Assembly (NCBI GenBank): GCA_023419055.1
Contig: JAEZYO010000452.1
Span: forward strand, 1-10,235
Origin: Pseudomonadota bacterium
Lineage (GTDB): Bacteria > Myxococcota > Polyangia > Polyangiales > Polyangiaceae
Reading direction: 5' to 3'
DNA length: 10,235 nt
A program made the translations under genes and the position numbers. The notes below the pieces were generated by a model that saw nothing but the letters and a program-made list of their open reading frames with translations, made no database searches and was not told where the DNA came from. Positions 1 to 5,917 of the stretch are shown here, piece by piece (within the stretch, counting starts at the first letter, position 1; every line of letters starts with the position of its first letter).

Positions 1-267
1 GCTCGGCGCCGTCGAGTCGCTCTCGCGGAAGCTCAGCGCGGCCGTATCGAACGAACGAAGCGTGTTCCGGGTGCACCAGGGGCAGAGCCACCCGATCGCG
101 AACTTCGTCGCGCCGCCTTCACTGAGCACGGCGTTGGCCGGAGCGGGAAGGAAGCGATTGCGCCGCGGGTCCCGGGCCGCGCCGCGGAGCACCACGCGGT
201 TCTCATCGACTTCCGCCGTGAGGGTCGCCTGGCATTCACAGCGGGTTCGGCAGAGGGCCGTCTTCAT
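1..267 (-). CDS. Small Cys-containing protein, possible zinc ribbon; C-terminus beyond left edge
   Basis: An open frame of 89 codons starts at ATG (267 on the minus strand) and has no stop before the window edge, so only the N-terminal part is visible. There is no signal peptide, so the product is probably cytoplasmic. The visible part has Cys6, Cys10 and Cys12 (CRTRCEC) and, after about 50 residues, Cys62 and Cys65 (CPWC). This spacing of Cys clusters is typical of small treble-clef or zinc-ribbon proteins, although I cannot assign a family. A weak AAGAG lies seven bases upstream of the ATG. The gene is divergent from the tRNA gene, with about 95 bp between them. Codon use looks coding: third positions are mostly G or C, and the frame is Arg/Ala-rich but not low-complexity. 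Zinc binding is inference from the CxxC patterns alone. Confidence 0.6.
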   Translation of the reverse strand, partial: MKTALCRTRCECQATLTAEVDENRVVLRGAARDPRRNRFLPAPANAVLSEGGATKFAIGWLCPWCTRNTLRSFDTAALSFRESDSTAPS

Positions 268-321
268 GGCCGGACTCTTACCGAAGACCAGGGTCGGAGG
301 TCAACTGGTGCTGCGGAGCCC

Positions 322-350
322 TTCCCAGGGAGGGGATCACGAGCTATGGT
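322..350 (+). promoter_or_regulatory. Possible promoter of the tRNA-Gly gene
   Basis: TTCCCA (322-327) and TATGGT (345-350) each match the sigma-70 hexamers at four of six positions and are separated by 17 bases. They lie about 12 bp before the first base of the mature tRNA, which is where a tRNA promoter is expected. The match is modest and could be chance. Confidence 0.25.
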
Positions 351-361
351 GACCTTCCTTC

Positions 362-437
362 GCGGGACTAGCTCAGTTGGTAGAGCACGAGCTTCCCAAG
401 CTCGGGGTCGCGAGTTCGAGCCTCGTGTCCCGCTCCA
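362..437 (+). tRNA. tRNA-Gly, anticodon CCC
   Basis: This is a complete 76-base cloverleaf with an encoded 3' CCA (435-437). The acceptor stem GCGGGAC (362-368) pairs perfectly with GTCCCGC (427-433). The D stem is GCTC/GAGC (371-374 with 383-386), with a loop containing AGTTGGTA. The anticodon stem CGAGC/GCTCG (388-392 with 400-404) closes the loop TTCCCAA, placing CCC at 395-397. That reads GGG codons, so the tRNA carries glycine. The T arm is GCGAG-TTCGAGC-CTCGT (410-426) with one G-T pair, and the discriminator is T434. It stands alone here and is followed directly by an intrinsic terminator, so it is probably a single-gene transcript. tRNA genes are common integration sites, but no integrase or repeated 3' half was seen in this window. 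Confidence 0.97.
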
Positions 438-443
438 GGAAAG

Positions 444-470
444 ACGCCGGATCGAGAGATCCGGCGTTTT
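444..470 (+). terminator. Intrinsic terminator of the tRNA-Gly gene
   Basis: A perfect 9-bp GC-rich stem, CGCCGGATC (445-453) with GATCCGGCG (458-466), is capped by a GAGA tetraloop of the stable GNRA type and followed by TTTT (467-470). A444 can add an A-U pair. It begins seven bases after the tRNA CCA and so should end the tRNA transcript and insulate the large gene downstream. Confidence 0.9.
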
Positions 471-547
471 GCGTTTGTCCCTGGAACCCGGGTGCCCCCG
501 GGGGAAGGTGAAGTCCGGGTCGGGTTAGGGGACGGGGCGAAGTCAGG

Positions 548-568
548 AACGGCTCGGGCCGAGCCGTT
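548..568 (+). repeat. Inverted repeat upstream of the giant repeat-protein gene
   Basis: The 9-bp arms AACGGCTCG and CGAGCCGTT flank a 3-base GGC centre. The element ends 23 bases before the ATG at 592. No T-tract follows, so it is a poor intrinsic terminator. It could be an operator, or a hairpin in the 5' untranslated region of the downstream gene. Confidence 0.5.
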
Positions 569-591
569 GATGTCACCCGCTCGGGTGCTGT

Positions 592-3500
592 ATGTCTGAT
601 GGAATGGTCGGGTTGGTGGTGGTCGAATTCAGGGCGAGCCTTCGCCTGGTGGGCTCGTTTCTGCGAAGCGGCGTTCTGCTGGCGCTGGGCACGTTGAGTT
701 GCGTGGCGTCCGAGCAGAGTGACGTCCCGGTGCTTCCGGCGTCCTCGATTGAAGGCCGCGGCGCCGAGCACTCGGAGGCGCGAGCAACGGGGGCTGGCGC
801 TGGCGCTGGTCCTTCGTTCGATGTGAACGCGGTCATCGAGCGCGCTCGCCTGGCGTATCGGCCCCTGGGGGACGGCTTCAGAGGAGGGTATCGCACCTAC
901 GGGGTTGCCGTTGCGGACGGGCGAGTGAGGCTGACCCCGTACCATCGGCCCGCGCCCGCGGCGGGCTCGACCTCGGCCAGCGACAGGCCCGGTTCGAATG
1001 ATCTCCGAGAGGGTAGCCCGCTCACGCTCGAGACGGTGAGCGTGGGACGCGGTGAGAGCGAGCCTCTGGCGATTCCCGAAGCAGAGGTCGGGCAGGAGGG
1101 CGAGCTCTTGCTGGTGCGCGACGCTTTCACCGAAGAGCTTCGCAACCGCTCGGACGGTGTGGAACAAAGCTGGCACTTCTCGAACCCGCCGCGTGGCGAT
1201 GGCGACCTCGTCGTGCGCGTTCAGGTCGAGGGGCAAACCCTGCGCGCCACGAGCCCTGCCGGTCTGCATTTCGTCGGCGCCCAACACGGGCTTGGCTTCA
1301 GCTACAGCCACGCAAAATGGGTGGATGCATCGGGCGTGACGGTCTCGGTGCCGGTGACCTTCGTCGGCGGTGCGATCGAGATGCGCGTTCCCGACGAGGT
1401 CATCGAACACTCCGCTTTCCCGGCAATGTTGGACCCGACGGTGGGTCCAGAGATCGACGTGGCGGCTCCGACGTTCGTGTACACGAGCGGCATGGGGGCC
1501 TCCTTCGCCTTCGATGGCACGAATTACCTCGCCGTCTGGCACGACATCCGCAACGGCAACGACTACGACATCCAAGCGGCACGGATTTCGGCGACCGGTT
1601 CGCTGCTCGAAATGAGCGGAATTGGCGTCTCGGAAGCGCCGGGCGATCAGGAGACCCCGAAGGTCCTCTTCGATGGCTCCCAGTACTTCGTCACCTGGAT
1701 GGACGAGCGAGCAGGCGGCTCGGGCAGTCCCGACATCTATGGTTCACGCGTCTCGACTGCCGGAACGGTGCTCGATCCCGAAGGGATCTCCATTGTCGCG
1801 GCTGCCGGTGCGCAGTTCGATCCCGCTGTTGCGTTCGACGGCACGAACTACCTGGTCTCGTGGAGCGATCGACGCGCGACATCATCGGACATTTATGCCG
1901 GGCGAGTTTCGCAAAGCGGCACTCCACTCGACGGAACGGGGTTCATCGTCACGGCCGCGGCCGCAGACCAGTTCTCGCCTGCGATGGGGTTCGATGGCGT
2001 CAACTACCTGGTCGTGTGGGAGGACTCTCGCAATGAAGCCACGACCGGAAAGGACATTTACGGCGCTCGCGTCGCGCCGAGCGGCACGGTTCTGGACATT
2101 GGCTCTTTCCCCATTTCATCGGCGACCGGCAATCAAGAGGACGTGGCCATCGCCTTCGACGGCACGAACCACCTCGTGACTTGGACCGATTGGCGTGGCG
2201 GGGCGATGCAGGTCTACGCGAGTCGCGTCAGTCCCGCGGGGGCCGCGCTGGATGCGAGTGGCCTCCTGATCTCGGGAACGAAGAGCAGCTTCGGTCCAGC
2301 GGTCGCCTTCGATGGCACGAACTACCTCGTCGTCTTCACCTCCTTCACGGACTGGTACTACGAGGAGGACCTCTACGGAGCGCGTGTCAGCCCGAACGGA
2401 TCGCTCGTGGATACCGCTCCGCTCGCCATCCTCTCGCTCGCCGACAGCGACTACGCTGCCGCGCTCCTCTTCGACGGCACGAACTATCTTGCGGGCTGGA
2501 ACGGCCCGGACGGTGTTCCCCGGGCCAGTCGGCTCACCACGGCCGGCAAACGCCTCGACGGATTCGGGGTCGCCATCACGCGAATCGCGAACACCCAGAA
2601 GGACGCCGCGTTGGCATTCGATGGCACGAACTATCTCTTGACGTGGGTCAACCGCAATTACCCCGGGGGCACCGACGAGATCCTGTTCGTGCGCGTGACA
2701 GCCGACGGTACGGTGCTCAACCCGAACGCGTCGTCGATCGGCTCCTCAGGATGGTCCCAGAACCCAGCAGTCGCGTTCGGAGGGACCTCCTACTTCGTCG
2801 TGTGGCGGCATGATTCCACCGAGATTCGTGGACAGCTCGTTTCCTCGTCTGGGGGCCGCACTGGGCTGCCATTTTCCGTCGCTTCCAGCACGAACGAGCG
2901 AGACCACCCGTCGCTCGCGTTCGACGGCACTCAATACCTCGTCACCTGGCAAGAAAAGCGCCCCACTACGGGTTGGGACATCTATGGCCGGCGGGTGACG
3001 GCGAACGGGAACCGCAACGGCTCCGCGTTCGCCATTTCGACGGCGACGGGCGCGGAGCTCGCACCCGCAGCGGCCTTCGACGGCACGAACTTCGCCGTTG
3101 CCTGGCAGGACTCGCGCGGCACGGACAACGACATCTACGCTGCACGCGTTTCGTCGGCAGCGTCAGTGCTGGATCCGACCGGGATCGCGGTGGGTAGCGC
3201 GAACGGTGAGCAGCTCCGTCCGACCATTGCCTCGAACGGATCGGGATCGCTCATCGTGTGGGAAGATCACCGCGGGCCCGATTCGGACATTTACGCTGCG
3301 CGCCTGGATGGCAACGGCGCGCTGCTCGACGCGACCAGCTTACTGCTCTCGGGAGCGTCAGGTCAGCAACGAGCCCCTGCGGCGACCTTCGCCGGGCTGA
3401 ACTATCTGGTCGCGTGGGAGGATCGGCGCGGCACCGACTCGGCGATCTACGCGACCCGAGTCAGTCCAGCCGACGGGAGCGCGCTCGAGCCTTCTGGTCT

Positions 3501-4503
3501 GCTCGTCGCGGACGACGCCGACGACGAGCGCAGCGTTGCCCTGAGCGCCGGGAAGAACCTCCAGTCGATGGCGGTGTACACGTCCGAGCTGGGGCGCGCA
3601 GCCCAAGTCCATGCACGCCTCGTGCGACCCGAGTGCGACATCATCTCCGCCACCGACACGACGTGTGACGGAGTGGACGACGACTGCAACGGCAGCGAGG
3701 ACGACGGTTACGTCCCGGTGCAGACATCGTGCGGCGTCGGCCCTTGTTCGGCGACGGGCGTCACGAGCTGCGTCGACGGGCAAACGCAGGATAGCTGCGT
3801 CGTCGACGACACGAATTCGGATGGCGATGATCTTCCCGATTGTGAGGACAGCTGCCCCGAACAGTATGGTGAGGCGACCGACGGTTGTCCCCAAACTACT
3901 GGGACCGGAGGGACGGGCTCCGGTGGAGGGAACGCGGGCGGCGCGGATGGTTCAGCCGGCGCGCCGGGCTCGGGTGGCGAGAGCGGAGCGAGCGCCGAAG
4001 GCGGTGAAGGCGGCGCAAGTAGCGAGGGTGGCGCGCCAGGCTCGGGTGGCGAGAGCGGCGCCAGTGGCGAGAGCGGCGCCAGTGGCGAAAGCGGCGCCGG
4101 TGGCGAAAGCGGCGAAGGCGGCGAAGGCGCGGGAGGAAAGGGAGGTTCCGCCGGTTCGAACGCCGGAGGAACGTCCGGGAGCGGAGCGTCCACTGGCGCG
4201 GGCGGTACTACGGGCGGGAAAGGCGGTGCCGTTTCAGCAGGCGGAGCATCAGCCGGAGCGTCGAACCCGTCAGAAGGCGGTTCCTATGCTGGTGAGCCGA
4301 GCTCGAACGGAGGGACCACATCCGGAGGGACCACATCCGGTGGTTCGAGCGCCGGCGGGAATCAGGAAGCGGAAGGTGAGGAGAGCAGCTGCGCGTGCCG
4401 CGCCGTCGGGAGGCACGACGCGCCACAGCGCGCCGCACTCGCGAGCCTTCTCCTTGTCGCCGCGGCGTGGCGCCGGCGCCGCCGCAAAGCCGCAAGCCGG
4501 TGA
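592..4503 (+). CDS. Giant secreted repeat protein with MopE-like module, Gly-rich stalk and MYXO-CTERM-like anchor
   Basis: The product has 1303 residues. An N-terminal hydrophobic segment (about 22-36) ends in TLSC, a relaxed lipobox with Cys37, so the protein is exported. Residues about 80-300 form a globular region ending in 'FPAMLDPTVGPE'. From about 305 to 1010 there are about 14 repeats of 48-56 residues with consensus FDGTNYLVxWxDxR...DIYxxRVSxxGxxLD, probably beta-propeller blades. Residues 1015-1100 hold a MopE-like motif (CDGVDDDCNG, Cys1025 and Cys1032) and an acidic DTNSDGDDLPDCEDSCP stretch like a thrombospondin type 3 calcium loop. Residues about 1104-1258 are a Gly/Ser/Ala/Glu stalk. 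The end has Cys1267-Ala-Cys1269, a hydrophobic helix and RRRRRK, the layout of the MYXO-CTERM sorting signal. No clear ribosome site precedes ATG 592, so a later start (for example GTG near 649) is possible. The ligand or function is unknown. A surface adhesin or binding protein is inference. Confidence 0.92.
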   Translation: MSDGMVGLVVVEFRASLRLVGSFLRSGVLLALGTLSCVASEQSDVPVLPASSIEGRGAEHSEARATGAGAGAGPSFDVNAVIERARLAYRPLGDGFRGGYRTYGVAVADGRVRLTPYHRPAPAAGSTSASDRPGSNDLREGSPLTLETVSVGRGESEPLAIPEAEVGQEGELLLVRDAFTEELRNRSDGVEQSWHFSNPPRGDGDLVVRVQVEGQTLRATSPAGLHFVGAQHGLGFSYSHAKWVDASGVTVSVPVTFVGGAIEMRVPDEVIEHSAFPAMLDPTVGPEIDVAAPTFVYTSGMGASFAFDGTNYLAVWHDIRNGNDYDIQAARISATGSLLEMSGIGVSEAPGDQETPKVLFDGSQYFVTWMDERAGGSGSPDIYGSRVSTAGTVLDPEGISIVAAAGAQFDPAVAFDGTNYLVSWSDRRATSSDIYAGRVSQSGTPLDGTGFIVTAAAADQFSPAMGFDGVNYLVVWEDSRNEATTGKDIYGARVAPSGTVLDIGSFPISSATGNQEDVAIAFDGTNHLVTWTDWRGGAMQVYASRVSPAGAALDASGLLISGTKSSFGPAVAFDGTNYLVVFTSFTDWYYEEDLYGARVSPNGSLVDTAPLAILSLADSDYAAALLFDGTNYLAGWNGPDGVPRASRLTTAGKRLDGFGVAITRIANTQKDAALAFDGTNYLLTWVNRNYPGGTDEILFVRVTADGTVLNPNASSIGSSGWSQNPAVAFGGTSYFVVWRHDSTEIRGQLVSSSGGRTGLPFSVASSTNERDHPSLAFDGTQYLVTWQEKRPTTGWDIYGRRVTANGNRNGSAFAISTATGAELAPAAAFDGTNFAVAWQDSRGTDNDIYAARVSSAASVLDPTGIAVGSANGEQLRPTIASNGSGSLIVWEDHRGPDSDIYAARLDGNGALLDATSLLLSGASGQQRAPAATFAGLNYLVAWEDRRGTDSAIYATRVSPADGSALEPSGLLVADDADDERSVALSAGKNLQSMAVYTSELGRAAQVHARLVRPECDIISATDTTCDGVDDDCNGSEDDGYVPVQTSCGVGPCSATGVTSCVDGQTQDSCVVDDTNSDGDDLPDCEDSCPEQYGEATDGCPQTTGTGGTGSGGGNAGGADGSAGAPGSGGESGASAEGGEGGASSEGGAPGSGGESGASGESGASGESGAGGESGEGGEGAGGKGGSAGSNAGGTSGSGASTGAGGTTGGKGGAVSAGGASAGASNPSEGGSYAGEPSSNGGTTSGGTTSGGSSAGGNQEAEGEESSCACRAVGRHDAPQRAALASLLLVAAAWRRRRRKAASR
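1501..3633 (+). repeat. About 14 tandem coding repeats, FDGTNYLV type
   Basis: The repeats have a period of roughly 145-165 bp and encode 48-56 residues each. FDGT-like unit starts include 1510, 1834, 2155, 2308, 2470, 2620 and 3076. The core TTCGA[T/C]GGCACGAA is nearly identical in at least seven units, while the linkers between cores diverge. Units 6 to 9 are the most degenerate, and unit 14 keeps little of the motif. The DNA-level similarity of the cores suggests duplication or gene conversion within the gene. Confidence 0.85.
3955..4345 (+). repeat. Gly/Ser-coding minisatellite region in the stalk
   Basis: Short imperfect tandem units built on GGTGGCGAGAGCGG and AGTGGCGAAAGCGGC run through 4040-4130. 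A longer unit near 3960 recurs near 4034. A perfect 15-bp tandem duplication, GGAGGGACCACATCC, lies at 4309-4338. All units are multiples of 3 bp, so copy-number changes would lengthen or shorten the stalk without breaking the frame. Confidence 0.7.
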
Positions 4504-4544
4504 CGTGCGGCAGCACCTTCGCGACGACCTTTGATGATTGCTCC

Positions 4545-4577
4545 CCGAGTGACTCGCCTCGAAACCGAGTGATTCGG
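4545..4577. promoter_or_regulatory. Two near-identical palindromic boxes spaced 20 bp
   Basis: CCGAGTGACTCG (4545-4556) and CCGAGTGATTCGG (4565-4577) share CCGAGTGA[C/T]TCG. Each is close to self-complementary, and their starts are exactly 20 bp apart, about two helical turns. A third CGAGT occurs at 4587. Such phased boxes are typical of repressor or activator binding sites, here about 135-165 bp upstream of the small lipoprotein gene. They could instead be hairpins in the 3' end of the giant gene's transcript. No protein is known to bind here. Confidence 0.35.
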
Positions 4578-4619
4578 CTCACCTCACGAGTCTCCAGCGC
4601 GAAATTCTTGGTGAAGGTT

Positions 4620-4633
4620 CGGAGGCGCCTCCG
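4620..4633. promoter_or_regulatory. Perfect 14-bp palindrome, possible operator
   Basis: CGGAGGCGCCTCCG is fully self-complementary with no spacer, which suits a dimeric DNA-binding protein better than an RNA hairpin. It lies about 80 bp upstream of the start of the small lipoprotein gene. Function is inferred from symmetry only. Confidence 0.35.
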
Positions 4634-4669
4634 GCTCTAAATGCTTTGAAGACCCTGGGGGCCTTCGTG

Positions 4670-4685
4670 AACGCGAAAACGCGTT
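4670..4685. repeat. Inverted repeat just before the ribosome binding site
   Basis: AACGCG (4670-4675) and CGCGTT (4680-4685) flank AAAA. The element ends 12 bases before the Shine-Dalgarno sequence of the small lipoprotein gene, so it could be an operator or a small leader hairpin. Confidence 0.4.
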
Positions 4686-4697
4686 GTTCCGAATCTG

Positions 4698-4705
4698 AAG
4701 GAGGA
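4698..4705 (+). promoter_or_regulatory. Strong ribosome binding site that fixes a TTG start
   Basis: AAGGAGGA is a near-perfect Shine-Dalgarno sequence, with six bases between AGGAGG and the TTG at 4711. The nearby ATG at 4706 is only one base from AGGAGG and meets TGA after two codons, so TTG is the usable start. Confidence 0.85.
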
Positions 4706-4710
4706 ATGCC

Positions 4711-5094
4711 TTGAATACCCATCGAACCAGGCCGTACCGACGGCTGAGGGCAGCTGCCGTGGCCTGTCTGTCTGCTTTCGTTCTCGTCGTGACCGTCGGC
4801 TGCGGAGCCGCGGATGAGACTGATTCACCGGACCCCGCTTTCGACGAGGCTCAAGTCGAGGAGGCGCTCGGTTCGTGCTCGACGAAGCTCACGAACGGGA
4901 ACCATTCCGGCGTCGGCAAGTGCACCGGATACATGAATACCGGCACCTTTCGCGTCACCGCCGTTTGCTGCCCCTATTGCAACACCACGTCTTACGGCAA
5001 TTGGGCCTACTTGGCGGGCGGTACGTCGACCGTGAACTGCGGGAGCACGTACGCGACGACCTTGAAGATCCAATACGGCCCCAACTCAGGATGA
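4711..5094 (+). CDS. Small Cys-rich exported lipoprotein, unknown function
   Basis: The 127-residue product begins at TTG behind a strong ribosome site. The N-terminus is Arg-rich (R5, R7, R10, R11, R13), followed by a hydrophobic core and VGC, so Cys31 is the likely lipidated residue. The mature part is about 97 residues: an acidic linker (about 35-52), then a compact domain with six cysteines (56, 71, 86, 87, 90, 110), enough for three disulfides. The domain contains CCPYC and 'YGNWAYLAGGTST', a pattern that loosely recalls small secreted proteins with a 'YGxW...GGTST..C' end. I do not recognise the family. The gene stands alone: palindromes lie upstream and a hairpin shared with the convergent neighbour lies 14 bp after its stop. 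A roughly 26-base match to its C-terminal codons occurs just after the giant gene (4506-4531). Confidence 0.88.
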   Translation: MNTHRTRPYRRLRAAAVACLSAFVLVVTVGCGAADETDSPDPAFDEAQVEEALGSCSTKLTNGNHSGVGKCTGYMNTGTFRVTAVCCPYCNTTSYGNWAYLAGGTSTVNCGSTYATTLKIQYGPNSG

Positions 5095-5107
5095 GTAGGG
5101 CGACCAG

Positions 5108-5138
5108 GGGTCCGCGTCCTGACTCGGGGCGCGGACCC
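5108..5138. terminator. Hairpin between convergent genes, probable bidirectional terminator
   Basis: A perfect 9-bp stem, GGGTCCGCG (5108-5116) with CGCGGACCC (5130-5138), encloses a 13-base loop. It lies between the stop of the small lipoprotein (5094) and the stop of the convergent twin-module lipoprotein (5157). There is no T-tract on either side, so this is a T-less hairpin; the stem and its position are the only support. Confidence 0.6.
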
Positions 5139-5156
5139 GCTGTCCCAGGGTTCCCC

Positions 5157-5795
5157 TCAGTTGCAGGTCCAGGAGCGGTCCTGGGGCGGCCCCATGCACT
5201 CGCAGGTGACCTCGTCGTAGTCGCAGCCGCCGGGGATCATGACGTCGCACTCGGCGTCATCCTCGGGCTGCATGTCGGGACACTCGTCACCTGGTCCAGG
5301 GCCAGGGCCAGGACCGGCACCGGCGGCACCCATGTCAGGCATGCAGGTCCAGCCGAGCTCTTCGTTGCCCGCGCCGCCGTTACCCGGGCCTGGGCCGGGC
5401 GGGCCCCCCTGAGTACAGGTGCAAAGAAGGCCTTCATAGCTGCACTCCAGGTCTTCGGTCGTGCAGTCGGAGTCCATGGGCGGCGCGTCGGCGGGACACC
5501 CTGCTGGGTTGACGCCGGTCCCCCCCGTGCCCGCAGGCGCGCCGCCCTCTCCGACGGGTGAGCCACCTGATCCCGTGCCGCTCGTGCCGGCCGTGCCTCC
5601 CTTGCCGGAGCCCGTGCCTCCGGTAGTGCCGCCGTTGCCGCTCGCGGAGGACCCGCCGCTGCCGGCCGTGCCTCCCTTGCCGGAGCTGGTGCCGCCGGTG
5701 GCGCCGCCGTCGTCCCCGTCGTCATCCCCGCAGGCGGTCGATACGGCGAGGCCGCCGGTGAGGAGCAGAACGATACCTAGTTTGAAGTGGCTCAT
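5157..5795 (-). CDS. Lipoprotein with Gly-rich linker and two tandem six-Cys modules
   Basis: The product has 212 residues from the ATG at 5795. I chose this start because it gives a compact signal peptide (MSHFKLGIVLLL...) ending in STAC with Cys22. An in-frame ATG at 5837 would add 14 Arg-rich residues, and neither has a clear ribosome site. After Cys22 come an acidic GDDDGDDGG stretch and a Gly/Ser/Thr linker (about 30-95). Two homologous modules follow, at 100-151 and 172-211, each with six Cys in the pattern C-x10-C-x6/7-C-x6-C-x-C-...-W-x-C. Conserved extras are CP at the start, a Tyr after the third Cys and WTC at the end. The modules are separated by a Gly/Pro-rich spacer. I know similar 'CP...C...CxC...WxC' units from lipoproteins of myxobacteria, without an assigned function. 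The gene lies downstream of the sulfatase-like gene on the same strand, about 120 bp away, and may be co-transcribed. Binding or structural roles are guesses. Confidence 0.88.
   Translation of the reverse strand: MSHFKLGIVLLLTGGLAVSTACGDDDGDDGGATGGTSSGKGGTAGSGGSSASGNGGTTGGTGSGKGGTAGTSGTGSGGSPVGEGGAPAGTGGTGVNPAGCPADAPPMDSDCTTEDLECSYEGLLCTCTQGGPPGPGPGNGGAGNEELGWTCMPDMGAAGAGPGPGPGPGDECPDMQPEDDAECDVMIPGGCDYDEVTCECMGPPQDRSWTCN
5585..5686 (-). repeat. Direct repeat in the Gly-rich linker of the lipoprotein gene
   Basis: A 27-bp sequence is repeated exactly at 5585-5611 and 5660-5686, 75 bp (25 codons) apart and in frame. On the minus strand it encodes SGKGGTAG-type residues. It is a likely product of slippage or recombination within the linker. 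Confidence 0.8.
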
Positions 5796-5839
5796 CTGCC
5801 GAACCAGTCGCGTCAGGGGACGCTGACGGCTCGACATTC

Positions 5840-5856
5840 TGCACGCGCGCGCGCAC
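5840..5856. repeat. Alternating purine-pyrimidine tract
   Basis: TGCACGCGCGCGCGCAC alternates pyrimidine and purine throughout its 17 bases, a composition that can adopt Z-form DNA under supercoiling. It lies between the sulfatase-like gene and the lipoprotein gene, just upstream of the latter's possible starts. Any role is unproven, and short tracts of this kind arise by chance in GC-rich DNA. Confidence 0.4.
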
Positions 5857-5917
5857 TTTCAACGCGCCGGCAAGAATCCAGCACGCGCTCACGATGTTTC
5901 AAGAGGCTGGCGGGCGC

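Noticed and set aside
33..239. A 68-residue minus-strand frame overlapping the left-edge gene
   Set aside because: It is Arg/Ser-rich with no motif. The alternative frame from ATG 267 is open to the edge and has ordered Cys pairs.
362..470. tRNA gene as an integration site for a mobile element
   Set aside because: No integrase and no second copy of the tRNA 3' end is present in the window.
373..1575. A 400-residue minus-strand frame
   Set aside because: It runs through the tRNA gene and the 5' part of the giant gene. It has no signal peptide or domain pattern, and such antisense frames are common in GC-rich DNA.
1501..3633. Regular repeats considered as a CRISPR array
   Set aside because: The period is about 155 bp with short imperfect cores, the whole stretch is one open frame, and the repeats translate to a conserved protein unit.
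3611..4534. A 307-residue plus-strand frame inside the giant gene
   Set aside because: It is a frame-shifted reading of the Gly-rich stalk, almost all Ala/Arg/Val/Glu. The tail in the other frame (Cys, helix, Arg cluster) is clearly the real end.
4208..4582. A 124-residue minus-strand frame
   Set aside because: It is antisense to the stalk and C-terminal tail of the giant gene, low-complexity, with no motif or ribosome site.
4706..4714. ATG at 4706 as the start of the small lipoprotein
   Set aside because: It is one base from the Shine-Dalgarno core and reaches TGA after two codons. TTG at 4711 is in frame and well spaced.
5461..5826. A Pro-rich plus-strand frame opposite the twin-module lipoprotein
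   Set aside because: Repeated PPLP is the antisense of the Gly-rich linker. The minus-strand product has a signal peptide and paired Cys modules.
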